In this document: piece by piece, positions 1 through 6,700 of the stretch
How the letters are laid out: each line of letters begins with the position of its first letter
Position numbering within the stretch: position 1 is the stretch's first letter
Assembly: GCA_035518375.1 (NCBI GenBank)
Contig: DATIXQ010000001.1
Coordinates: forward strand, 1 to 7,004
Source of the DNA: DATJLY01 sp035518375
GTDB taxonomy: Bacteria; Pseudomonadota; Alphaproteobacteria; ATCC43930; CGMCC-115725
Length of the DNA: 7,004 nt
Direction of reading: 5' to 3'
Position numbers and translations under genes: made by a program
Notes under the pieces: model-generated
Database searches by the model: none
Seen by the model: only the letters and a program-made list of their open reading frames with translations
Told to the model about the DNA's origin: nothing

Positions 1-1928
1 TGTTTGGTCTCTTTTCGAAGCTTTATGACAGTCAGAAAGAGACGGAGATGTCCCTTGAGGACTATCTCAAGTGCTGCGCCCGGGAGCCGATGGCCTATGC
101 GAGCGCCGCCGAGCGCATGCTGGCGGCGATCGGCGAGCCAGAGATCGTCGACACGAGCCACGATCCGCGCCTCGGCCGCATCTTCATGAACCGGACGATC
201 CGGGTCTATCCGACCTTCGCCGACTTTTACGGCATGGAGGAGACGATCGAGCGGATCGTCGGCTACTTCCGCCATGCCGCGCAGGGTCTCGAGGAACGCA
301 AGCAGGTTCTCTACCTGCTGGGGCCCGTGGGCGGCGGCAAGTCATCGCTGGCGGAGCGGCTGAAGCTTTTGATGGAGCGGATGCCGATCTACGCGCTGAA
401 GGCCGGCAAGGAAGTCAGTCCGGTTTTCGAGAGCCCGCTGGGCCTCTTCGACCCGTTGCGTATGGCCGACCAGATCGAGCGCCAATACCGCATTCCCGCG
501 CGCCGTCTCACGGGACTTGCCTCGCCCTGGGCGATGAAGCGGCTCGACGAGTTCGGCGGCGACGTCTCGAAGTTCACGGTGGTGCGCCTCCATCCCTCGC
601 GCATCCGCCAAATTTGCGTCGCCAAGACCGAGCCCGGCGACGAGAACACGCAGGACGTCTCCTCGCTCGTCGGCAAGGTCGACATCCGCAAGCTCGAGTT
701 CTTCAGCCAGGCGGACGCCGACGCTTACGCCTATTCGGGCGGTCTCAACCGCACGACTCAGGGCATTCTCGAATTCGTCGAGATGTTCAAAGCACCGATC
801 AAGATGCTGCATCCGCTGCTCACGGCGACGCAGGAAGGCAACTACATCGGCTCGGAGAATATCGGCGCCATTCCCTTCCAGGGCATCATCCTCGCACACT
901 CGAACGAGGCGGAGTGGCAGGGCTTCAAGAACAACCGCAACAACGAAGCCTTCATCGACCGTATCTGCGTCATCAAAGTTCCTTATTGCCTGCGGGCGAT
1001 CGAGGAGCAGCGCATTTACGAGAAGCTCCTGGCCAGCAGCGAGCTGTCCGGCTCGCCGTGTGCGCCGAGCACGCTCGAGATGCTGTCCCGCTTCTGCGTG
1101 CTGTCGCGTTTGAAGGCGCACGAGAACTCCAACCTGTTTTCGAAGATGCGCTCCTATGATGGCGAGAGCCTCAAGGACAGCGACCCGCGCGCGAAGACAG
1201 TCCAGGAATATCGCGACGCGGCCGGCGTCGACGAAGGCATGACCGGCCTTTCGACACGCTTTGCTTTCAAGGTGCTGTCGAGCACGTTCAACTTCGACAC
1301 TCAGGAGGTGTCGGCTGATCCTGTGCACCTCATGTATGTGCTCGAGCAATCGATCCGCCGCGAGCAGTTCGGTGAAGACCAGGAGAAGCGGCTCCTCGGC
1401 TTCATCAAGGGCGAGCTGGCGCCGCGCTATGCCGAGTTCATCGGCAACGAGATCCAGAAGGCCTACCTCGAATCCTATGGCGATTACGGACAGAACCTGT
1501 TCGATCGCTATGTCGCCTATGCCGACGCCTGGATCGAGGATCAGGACTACAAGGATCCCGACACTGGTCAGCTGATGGATCGTGAACTCCTGAACCAGGA
1601 GCTCTCGAAGATCGAGAAGCCGGCCGGCATCGCCAATCCTAAGGATTTCCGTAATGAGGTCGTGAAGTTCGCGCTCCGCGCGCGCGCGGCGCATGGCGGC
1701 AAAAATCCGTCCTGGACGTCCTACGAAAAGCTGCGCGAGGTGATCGAGAAGCGCATGTTCTCGCAGGTCGAAGACTTGCTGCCGGTCATCAGCTTCGGCA
1801 GCAAGAAGGACAGCGATACCGAAAAGAAGCACGCCGATTTCCTGGAGCGCATGGTGTCACGCGGCTATACTCCGCGGCAGGTCCGGCGGCTGGTCGAGTG
1901 GTACATGCGCGTGAACAAGTCTGGATGA
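1..1928 (+). CDS. prkA: PrkA family AAA+ serine protein kinase (5' end cut by window edge)
   Basis: PrkA (YeaG in E. coli) is a cytoplasmic AAA+ ATPase reported to act as a serine/threonine kinase in stress and starvation responses; its physiological substrates are unclear. An ATG lies at 48, but the frame is open to position 3 and encodes FGLFSKLYDSQKETE, which lines up with the E. coli N-terminus as I recall it. The gene therefore starts at or just before the window edge. The codon straddling the edge ends in TG and could itself be the start. The 641 visible residues compare with about 644 in E. coli. Numbered from the ATG at 48, the Walker A loop GPVGGGKSS is at 92-100 (Lys98, Ser99). GILEFVEMF (239-247), AHSNEAEW (283-290) and the Asp304-Arg305 pair are near-identical to YeaG. 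The PrkA-specific C-terminal domain carries DGESLKD, GLSTRFAFK and EKPAGI.NPKDFRNE. No frameshift is seen. It is the first gene of an operon with yeaH and spoVR; the promoter lies outside the window. Confidence 0.96.
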   Translation, partial: FGLFSKLYDSQKETEMSLEDYLKCCAREPMAYASAAERMLAAIGEPEIVDTSHDPRLGRIFMNRTIRVYPTFADFYGMEETIERIVGYFRHAAQGLEERKQVLYLLGPVGGGKSSLAERLKLLMERMPIYALKAGKEVSPVFESPLGLFDPLRMADQIERQYRIPARRLTGLASPWAMKRLDEFGGDVSKFTVVRLHPSRIRQICVAKTEPGDENTQDVSSLVGKVDIRKLEFFSQADADAYAYSGGLNRTTQGILEFVEMFKAPIKMLHPLLTATQEGNYIGSENIGAIPFQGIILAHSNEAEWQGFKNNRNNEAFIDRICVIKVPYCLRAIEEQRIYEKLLASSELSGSPCAPSTLEMLSRFCVLSRLKAHENSNLFSKMRSYDGESLKDSDPRAKTVQEYRDAAGVDEGMTGLSTRFAFKVLSSTFNFDTQEVSADPVHLMYVLEQSIRREQFGEDQEKRLLGFIKGELAPRYAEFIGNEIQKAYLESYGDYGQNLFDRYVAYADAWIEDQDYKDPDTGQLMDRELLNQELSKIEKPAGIANPKDFRNEVVKFALRARAAHGGKNPSWTSYEKLREVIEKRMFSQVEDLLPVISFGSKKDSDTEKKHADFLERMVSRGYTPRQVRRLVEWYMRVNKSG

Positions 1929-1957
1929 GTTGAGGCAACCAAGAAAGCTTTTGCCCG

Positions 1958-3250
1958 ATGAACATCATCGACCGTCGACCGAATCCAAAGGGCAAGAGCC
2001 TTACAAACCGCCAGCGCTTTATCGACCGCGCGCGCGGGGAAGTGCGCGAGGCACTGGCGGACGCCTTGAAGCGGCGCAAGCTGGGGGAGGGCGCCTCCGG
2101 AGAGAAGGTCTCGATCCCGACCCGCGGCATCAACGAACCCGTGTTCCGTCATGCCGGCCGCGGCGGCAAGCGCGATTACGTCGTGCCCGGCAACAAGAAG
2201 TTCGTCGTCGGCGACCGGATCGAGCGGCCGCAAGGCGGCCAGTCGGGCGGGCGCGGCAACGCCAGTGCCGAGGATAATGGCGAGCAGGACGCGTTCGAGT
2301 TCGTGCTCTCGAAGGAGGAGTTTCTCGATCTCTTCTTCGAGGATTTGGAGCTCCCGGACCTGATCAAGACGCGCCTCAAGGAAAGCGAAGCGACGCAGCT
2401 TCAGCGTGCCGGCTTCTCGGTCCAGGGCACGCCGGCGAACCTCAATCTCGTGCGCACCATGCGGAACAGCCTCGCACGGCGCATCTCGCTCCACCGCCCG
2501 CGCCCCGAGGAAATCGAAGCGCTGGAGCGCCAGGTGAAGACCGCGCTTGACGCAGACGATGCCGAGAGCGCGGAACAGACGCGGCACGATCTTGAGACCG
2601 CGCAGCGTCGCGCCCGCCGCGTCGCCTACATCGATCCGGTCGACGTGCGCTACAACCGCTATGAGCGGGTGCCGCGGCCCAACACGCAAGCCGTGATGTT
2701 CTGCTTGATGGACGTGTCGGGCTCGATGACGGAGGCGATGAAGGATCTCGCCAAGCGCTTCTTCCTGCTGCTCCACGTCTTCCTTGAGCGGCGCTACAAG
2801 CAGGTGAACGTCGTCTTCATTCGCCACACTTCGAACGCGCAGGAAGTGGACGAGGACACGTTCTTCCACAGTCGCGAGACCGGCGGCACTATCGTCTCGA
2901 CCGCGCTCGAGGAGATGATGCGGGTGGTGCGCGAGCGCTATAGCCCCGACAATTGGAACATCTACGCGGCGCAAGCCTCGGACGGCGACAACTACACCGA
3001 GGACAGCGACCGCTGCAGCCAGCTTCTCGGCCGGGAAATTCTGCCGATCACGCAGTATTTCGCCTATATCGAAGTGGGGGCCGAGGCGACCTTGCGTCAC
3101 GGCTTCCCGTCCCCCGCGACCGATCTGTGGCGCACTTATGCGCAGGTCGCCGAGCAGCATCAAAACTTCGCGATGCGCCGCGTCGCCGATCCGACGCAGA
3201 TCTTCCCGGTCTTCCACGAGCTGTTTGCAAAGCATCGGACCGAGGCCTGA
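1958..3250 (+). CDS. yeaH: YeaH/DUF444 family protein with von Willebrand factor A-like domain
   Basis: This is a 430-residue cytoplasmic protein of the DUF444 (UPF0229) family, close to the 427 residues of E. coli YeaH and alignable end to end from memory. The N-terminus has the family signature IDRR..NGKS-like..NRQRF (residues 4-21). A basic region and the segment RGGKRDYVVPGN (68-79) follow, then DRIERPQGG (86-94) and a glycine-rich linker (about 93-108). The C-terminal half is vWA-like: DVSGSM at 252-257 is the MIDAS-type DxSxS motif, TGGT at 308-311 supplies the conserved threonine, and ASDGDN at 340-345 supplies the later aspartate, so metal binding should be intact. The ATG at 1958 gives the expected family N-terminus; only a weak purine tract (1941-1947) precedes it, so translation may lean on coupling to prkA 29 nt upstream. 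The role is unknown but co-occurs with PrkA. vWA domains mediate protein binding, so a partner or adaptor role for PrkA or SpoVR is inferred. Confidence 0.95.
   Translation: MNIIDRRPNPKGKSLTNRQRFIDRARGEVREALADALKRRKLGEGASGEKVSIPTRGINEPVFRHAGRGGKRDYVVPGNKKFVVGDRIERPQGGQSGGRGNASAEDNGEQDAFEFVLSKEEFLDLFFEDLELPDLIKTRLKESEATQLQRAGFSVQGTPANLNLVRTMRNSLARRISLHRPRPEEIEALERQVKTALDADDAESAEQTRHDLETAQRRARRVAYIDPVDVRYNRYERVPRPNTQAVMFCLMDVSGSMTEAMKDLAKRFFLLLHVFLERRYKQVNVVFIRHTSNAQEVDEDTFFHSRETGGTIVSTALEEMMRVVRERYSPDNWNIYAAQASDGDNYTEDSDRCSQLLGREILPITQYFAYIEVGAEATLRHGFPSPATDLWRTYAQVAEQHQNFAMRRVADPTQIFPVFHELFAKHRTEA
3242..3245 (+). promoter_or_regulatory. Ribosome binding site of spoVR inside the end of yeaH
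   Basis: GAGG lies in the last codons of yeaH, six bases before the ATG at 3252. It supports that ATG over the in-frame ATG at 3138, which is deep inside yeaH. The yeaH stop and spoVR start are one base apart, typical of translational coupling. Confidence 0.6.
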
Positions 3251-3251
3251 C

Positions 3252-4811
3252 ATGGCCCAGTTGAATTCGATAGCCGGCGACGCCGATCTCCTGTTCGAAG
3301 GACCCGAGTGGGACTACGACAAGATCCGCCGCGTCTATGCAGCGATCGAGGAGATCGCCGTCAACGAATTGGGTCTCGAAACCTATCCCAATCAGATCGA
3401 GGTGATCACGTCCGAGCAGATGCTCGACGCCTATGCCTCGATCGGGTTGCCGCTCATGTACCGGCATTGGAGCTTCGGCAAGCGCTTCGCGCGCGAGGAG
3501 ATGCTGTACCGTCGCGGTCTCCAGGGATTGGCCTACGAGATCGTCATAAATTCGAGCCCCTGCATCAGCTACATCATGGAAGAGAATTCCATGCCGATGC
3601 AGACGCTGGTCATCGCGCACGCCGCGTTCGGCCATAATCACTTCTTCAAGAACAACTATCTCTTCCGCCAGTGGACCGACGCGACCGGCATCCTCGATTA
3701 TCTCGCGTTCGCGCGCGATTACGTCGCGCGCTGCGAGGAACAGCAGGGTGTCGATTCGATCGAACGCGTGCTCGATGCCGCACACGCGCTCATGAACCAC
3801 GGCGTTCACCGCTATGCGCGCCGGCCGAAGCTCAATCTCGAGGAAGAAAGGAAGCGCGAGGAAGAGCGTCGCCGCTTCTTCGAGGAGAGCTACGACGACA
3901 TCTGGCGCACCGCCGATCTCGGCCGCAATGCACCCAAGGACCTCGAGGAGCAGGAGATAGACCGCGCCGAGGTGCGCAAGAAGCTCGGCCTTCCCGAAGA
4001 GAACATGCTCTATTTCCTCGAGAAGCAAGCGCCGCGTCTTAAACCGTGGGAGCGTGAGCTGCTGCGCGTCGCGCGCCACATCTCGCAATATTTCTATCCG
4101 CAAAAACAAACGAAGCTGATGAATGAAGGCTGCGCGACCTTCACTCATTACACGATCGTCAACCGCCTGCACGAGAAGGGCTTCATCAGCGACGGCGCGC
4201 TCTTGGAGATACTGCACTCGCACACGAGCGTGATCGCGCAGCCGGATTTCGACGACCCGCGCTATAGCGGTATCAACCCCTATGCCTTGGGCTTCGCCAT
4301 GATGTGCGACATCAAGCGCATCTGTACCGAACCCTCCGAGGAAGACCGCGAGTGGTTCCCCGAGATTGCCGGCAACGGCGATCCCTATGGCACGCTGCGT
4401 CACGCCTGGGCCAACTATCGCGACGAGAGCTTCGTGCTGCAGTATCTGAGCCCGAAGGTCATGCGCGACTTCCGCCTCTTCAATGTATTCGACGACAGCG
4501 AAGCCGACGCCATGGTGGTCGACGCCATTCATGACGAGCGCGGCTATCGCGACCTTCGCCGCCATCTCGCCCGCCACTACGACCTGGCGCGACATGAGCC
4601 TGACATCCAGATCCGCGATGTCGATCTCGCCGGCGACCGCTGCCTCATCCTCGTTCATGCGGTCCACGACGGCATCGAGCTCGACGAGACCAACGCGAAG
4701 AACGTGCTCGAGCAGTTGTCGAATTTGTGGCGCTACGCGATCCGCCTCGAGGAGCGCGACGCGACGACGGACCGCGTCCTCAAGACGCACGAGGTCGCCG
4801 CGAAGCGCTGA
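3252..4811 (+). CDS. spoVR: SpoVR/YcgB family protein
   Basis: This is a 519-residue protein of the SpoVR family (E. coli YcgB is about 510). The family is named for a Bacillus subtilis gene needed for spore cortex formation, but it is widespread in non-sporulating proteobacteria and its biochemical activity is not established. Strongly conserved blocks seen here are YPNQIEVITSEQMLDAY (45-61), HWSFGKRF (72-79), GLAYEIVIN (92-100), the His-rich segment AHAAFGHNHFFKNNYLF (122-138), SQYFYPQKQTKLMNEGCATF (278-297), YSGINPYALGFAM (338-350), LSPKVMRDFR (399-408) and NIQIRDVDLAGDR-like (451-463). A charged, probably helical stretch rich in Glu and Arg (196-245) separates the two conserved halves. 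No signal peptide or membrane segment is evident. The start at 3252 is chosen because it follows the yeaH stop by one base, has a GAGG ahead of it and gives a family-length product. In the MNEG segment this protein has Cys294 where E. coli YcgB, as I recall it, has Trp. Placement behind prkA and yeaH implies shared regulation and a common pathway. Confidence 0.95.
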   Translation: MAQLNSIAGDADLLFEGPEWDYDKIRRVYAAIEEIAVNELGLETYPNQIEVITSEQMLDAYASIGLPLMYRHWSFGKRFAREEMLYRRGLQGLAYEIVINSSPCISYIMEENSMPMQTLVIAHAAFGHNHFFKNNYLFRQWTDATGILDYLAFARDYVARCEEQQGVDSIERVLDAAHALMNHGVHRYARRPKLNLEEERKREEERRRFFEESYDDIWRTADLGRNAPKDLEEQEIDRAEVRKKLGLPEENMLYFLEKQAPRLKPWERELLRVARHISQYFYPQKQTKLMNEGCATFTHYTIVNRLHEKGFISDGALLEILHSHTSVIAQPDFDDPRYSGINPYALGFAMMCDIKRICTEPSEEDREWFPEIAGNGDPYGTLRHAWANYRDESFVLQYLSPKVMRDFRLFNVFDDSEADAMVVDAIHDERGYRDLRRHLARHYDLARHEPDIQIRDVDLAGDRCLILVHAVHDGIELDETNAKNVLEQLSNLWRYAIRLEERDATTDRVLKTHEVAAKR

Positions 4812-4829
4812 GCGACGGGCGCTGGCGCG

Positions 4830-4846
4830 AGGGCGGCTCCCGCCCT
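4830..4846 (+). terminator. Short GC-rich hairpin after spoVR, possible weak terminator
   Basis: AGGGCGG and CCGCCCT form a perfect 7-bp stem around a three-base CTC loop, 18 bases after the spoVR stop. The sequence after it (TATCAT) has no run of T, so it is not a convincing intrinsic terminator. It may attenuate read-through or stabilise the 3' end of the operon transcript. It lies in the 48-base gap before the next gene. Confidence 0.3.
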
Positions 4847-4859
4847 TATCATCCCCGCG

Positions 4860-5894
4860 ATGGCCCAGCCGCACGTTTCTTCCTCCATGCGCAATGGATC
4901 CGGCCTGCTCCGGCGCCAACTCTTTGCGTTCTTGGGCACAGTGGCGGCGGCACCGCGCCTGGCCCTGGCGCAACAGTCCGGCGGCACGAAGCGCATCGGC
5001 GTGCTCATGCCGACCGCCGAGAACGATCCCGAAGTGTCGGACCTCGGCGCCGTGTTTCGACAGGCGCTGCAGGAACTGGGTTGGGTTGGCGGCCGCAATC
5101 TCCGCATCGACTATCGCTGGGGCGGCGGCGATCCGCGCCGCATCGCGACGCTCGCGCAGCAGATGGTGGTAACCTCGCCTGACGCGATTTTGGCTGGCGG
5201 CGCGCCCGTCGTGGCGCCATTGAAGCGCGCGACGAGCACTATCCCGATCGTGTTCATATCGGCATCCGATCCGGTCGGCCAAGGTTTCGTCCGGACCTTG
5301 GCGCGTCCGGGCGGCAACATCACCGGCTTCAGCAATTTCGAGCCTGGCATGGGCGCCAAGTGGATCGCGCTTTTAAAGCAGATGGTGCCCGGCCTTGCGC
5401 GTGTCGGCGTGCTCTACAACCCGGCGACGGCGCCTTATGTCCCGGCTTTCCTGCACTCGGTCGAAGCGGGCGCCTCCACGCTTGGCGTCGCGGTCCAAGA
5501 TGTCGCGCTGCACGAGGATGGCGACATCGACCCGGCGATGGCGGCGCTCGCGCGCAAGGGCGCTGGCGGCATACTTCTTCCGTCCGATGTCTTTACCCTC
5601 AATCACGCCAGTACGATCGTGACGCTCGCGAACCAATACCGTTTGCCGGCGATCTATGCGTTCCGCGTCATCGCCCTGCAGGGAGGGCTTGTGTCCTGGA
5701 GCGTCGATCTCGGCGAACAGATGCGTCTCGCAGCGAAATATATTGACCGGATACTTTCGGGCACGGCGCCGGGTGACCTTCCCGTCCTTTTGCCGTCGCG
5801 CTTTAGTCTCGTCATCAACAAGAAGACGGCGGCCGCGCTCGGGCTCGAGTTGACGCCCGCCATTCTCGCGCAGGCCGACGAAGTGATCGAGTGA
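4860..5894 (+). CDS. ABC transporter substrate-binding protein (ABC_sub_bind family), orphan
   Basis: This is a 344-residue periplasmic binding protein of the ABC_sub_bind (PF04392, formerly DUF534, TrpX-like) family. It opens with a signal sequence: a twin arginine at 18-19 (LLRRQLFAFLG), a hydrophobic stretch and a likely ALA/QQ cleavage after residue 37. This resembles the Tat-like leaders common in rhizobial members. The mature part shows family hallmarks: KRIGVLMP at its start, F..AL.ELGWV.GRNL.IDYRW (66-87), PDAILAGGAPVVAPLKRAT..IPIVFISASDPVG (107-140), LARPGGNITGFSNFEPGMGAKWIALLK (147-173), RVGVLYNP (181-188), and LP.IYAFR with the C-terminal FSLVINKKTAAALGLELTP (315-332). Members bind aromatic amino acids or other small ligands; the ligand here cannot be told. 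No permease or ATPase gene is present in the window, so it is an orphan, as often in Bradyrhizobium-type genomes. Neither the ATG at 4860 nor the in-frame ATG at 4887 has a clear ribosome binding site; 4887 would give a leader length closer to the family norm. Confidence 0.92.
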   Translation: MAQPHVSSSMRNGSGLLRRQLFAFLGTVAAAPRLALAQQSGGTKRIGVLMPTAENDPEVSDLGAVFRQALQELGWVGGRNLRIDYRWGGGDPRRIATLAQQMVVTSPDAILAGGAPVVAPLKRATSTIPIVFISASDPVGQGFVRTLARPGGNITGFSNFEPGMGAKWIALLKQMVPGLARVGVLYNPATAPYVPAFLHSVEAGASTLGVAVQDVALHEDGDIDPAMAALARKGAGGILLPSDVFTLNHASTIVTLANQYRLPAIYAFRVIALQGGLVSWSVDLGEQMRLAAKYIDRILSGTAPGDLPVLLPSRFSLVINKKTAAALGLELTPAILAQADEVIE

Positions 5895-5922
5895 GCCCGC
5901 CGTTTACGTGGGGAGAGCCTAC

Positions 5923-5929
5923 AGGAGGT
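5923..5929 (+). promoter_or_regulatory. Strong ribosome binding site for the small secreted protein
   Basis: AGGAGGT is a near-perfect Shine-Dalgarno sequence ending three bases before the ATG at 5933. It decides the start against the in-frame GTG at 5891, which overlaps the preceding stop codon and would place a non-hydrophobic 14-residue extension ahead of the signal peptide. Confidence 0.7.
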
Positions 5930-5932
5930 CGC

Positions 5933-6214
5933 ATGACGCGCCACGTGAGCCTCGCGGTTATCGCCGCGCTGGCACTGCTGCCCGCTTCCGTCCGCGCCGC
6001 AGGCATCCCGTGCTCGGACTTGCCCCAGGCGGAGAAATTCGTGCACGAGAAGCTGAAGCCCGGACCCAATACGACCGAGGCGGAACGCCATCTCGAGCTG
6101 GCGAAGAGCGCCAAGACCGAGCTCGACTGCTCCAACGAATTGTCTGCCGTCGATGCCTTCGCGCGCCGCTCGCTCGCGGCCGATCGCGCTGCTGGGCAGA
6201 AAACGCAGCCGTAA
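5933..6214 (+). CDS. Small secreted protein with two cysteines, function unknown
   Basis: This is a 93-residue protein that I do not assign to a family. Residues 1-22 form a classic Sec signal peptide: MTRH, then a hydrophobic core (VSLAVIAALALLPASV) and a cleavage site at VRA before AG (after residue 22). The predicted mature part of about 71 residues is charged and looks helical, with Cys27 near its start and Cys66 in the second half, so a periplasmic disulfide is plausible. The segment EAERHLELAKSAKTELDCSNELSAVDAFARRSLAAD (49-84) has the look of one or two amphipathic helices. There is no lipobox cysteine at the cleavage site, so it is not a lipoprotein. It lies 38 bases behind the substrate-binding protein on the same strand and may share its transcript. 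The start at 5933 is supported by the strong ribosome binding site. That it is a real gene is well supported by the leader, the RBS and its place in an otherwise uncovered gap; the role is unknown. Confidence 0.75.
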   Translation: MTRHVSLAVIAALALLPASVRAAGIPCSDLPQAEKFVHEKLKPGPNTTEAERHLELAKSAKTELDCSNELSAVDAFARRSLAADRAAGQKTQP

Positions 6215-6238
6215 CCGTACCGCCGACGTCGTTTGACC

Positions 6239-6700
6239 TCAGGGGATGGCGGGCCTGAGCGGAAAAAGCGCCGCCTGCCGCGCGTGCATGAGGACGACGC
6301 CGAGGTCCCAAGGCGACACGCGCGGCAGAGACGCAAGCTCTTCCGGCCGGAAAAGCCTCATGTCCGCGCCCTCGCCGAGCACCATGGTCGCCACGTCGCC
6401 TGCCTCGATCGGCACGATGAAGAACGTCATGCGGTCGCGCCGCGGCGGTCTGAGTGGCAGGTCGATCAACAGTTCCGTGAAGGGCTCGACGCGCTTGGCC
6501 GCGAAGCCGAGCTCCTCGGCGAGCTCGCGGCGCAGCGCGGCGTCGGGTGTCTCGCCGGGTTCGATCGCGCCGCCGAACAAGGCCCAGTGGTCGGGCAGCA
6601 AAATCTCCGGCTTGGCGTCGCGCAATTGCATGAGATAGCGCCCGTCCGGGGTCGCGATCAGCGCCGCCGCGCACCAGCGCCCGACCACCGTCTCAGTCAC
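6239..6700 (-). CDS. Nudix hydrolase
   Basis: This is a 153-residue Nudix-superfamily pyrophosphohydrolase, which cleaves a nucleoside diphosphate linked to another moiety using Mg2+ bound by the Nudix box. The box at residues 44-66 fits the GX5EX7REUXEEXGU consensus exactly (Gly44, Glu50, Arg58, Glu59, Glu62, Glu63, Gly65, Phe66), so catalytic residues are intact. The preceding LPDHWALFGGAIEPGE is typical of small NTP or nucleoside-diphosphate-sugar Nudix enzymes, but the substrate cannot be fixed from sequence. I chose the GTG at 6700, which starts VTETVVGRW, because GGAGG sits four bases ahead of it and the domain begins directly after. An in-frame ATG at 6751 would add 17 arginine-rich residues that are really the end of the upstream gene in another frame. 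The start overlaps the end of the rlmB-like gene by 8 bases, which suggests coupled translation. Its stop is 24 bases from the stop of the convergent small secreted gene. Confidence 0.93.
   Translation of the reverse strand: MTETVVGRWCAAALIATPDGRYLMQLRDAKPEILLPDHWALFGGAIEPGETPDAALRRELAEELGFAAKRVEPFTELLIDLPLRPPRRDRMTFFIVPIEAGDVATMVLGEGADMRLFRPEELASLPRVSPWDLGVVLMHARQAALFPLRPAIP

Noticed and set aside
342..1832. 496-codon open frame on the minus strand opposite prkA
   Set aside because: Its codons are in exact register with those of prkA, so stops arise only where prkA uses TTA, CTA or TCA, which are rare in this GC-rich genome. It ends precisely at a TCA serine codon of prkA. The protein is low-complexity and resembles nothing known.
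3138..3251. Upstream in-frame ATG that would extend SpoVR by 38 residues
   Set aside because: The extension lies inside yeaH, reads as an arginine/serine-rich shadow peptide and has no family match; the ATG at 3252 has a GAGG and gives family length.
1865..3253. 462-codon open frame on the minus strand opposite yeaH
   Set aside because: It has the same codon-register relation to yeaH (lack of TTA, CTA and TCA codons) and is a shadow of a clearly recognised gene.
3048..5282. 744-codon open frame on the minus strand, the longest in the window, spanning spoVR and part of the binding-protein gene
   Set aside because: It is in codon register with spoVR and the binding-protein gene and is explained by the same codon bias. 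It crosses two recognised genes and an intergenic gap and has no domain signature.
5891..5932. GTG start overlapping the stop of the binding-protein gene, giving a 107-residue small protein
   Set aside because: The added 14 residues would sit in front of a clean signal peptide, while the ATG at 5933 has a near-perfect Shine-Dalgarno sequence.
6215..6238. Possible bidirectional terminator between the convergent small secreted gene and the Nudix gene
   Set aside because: The 24-base gap holds only a short GACGTC-type palindrome with no adequate stem or T-run, so no terminator is called.
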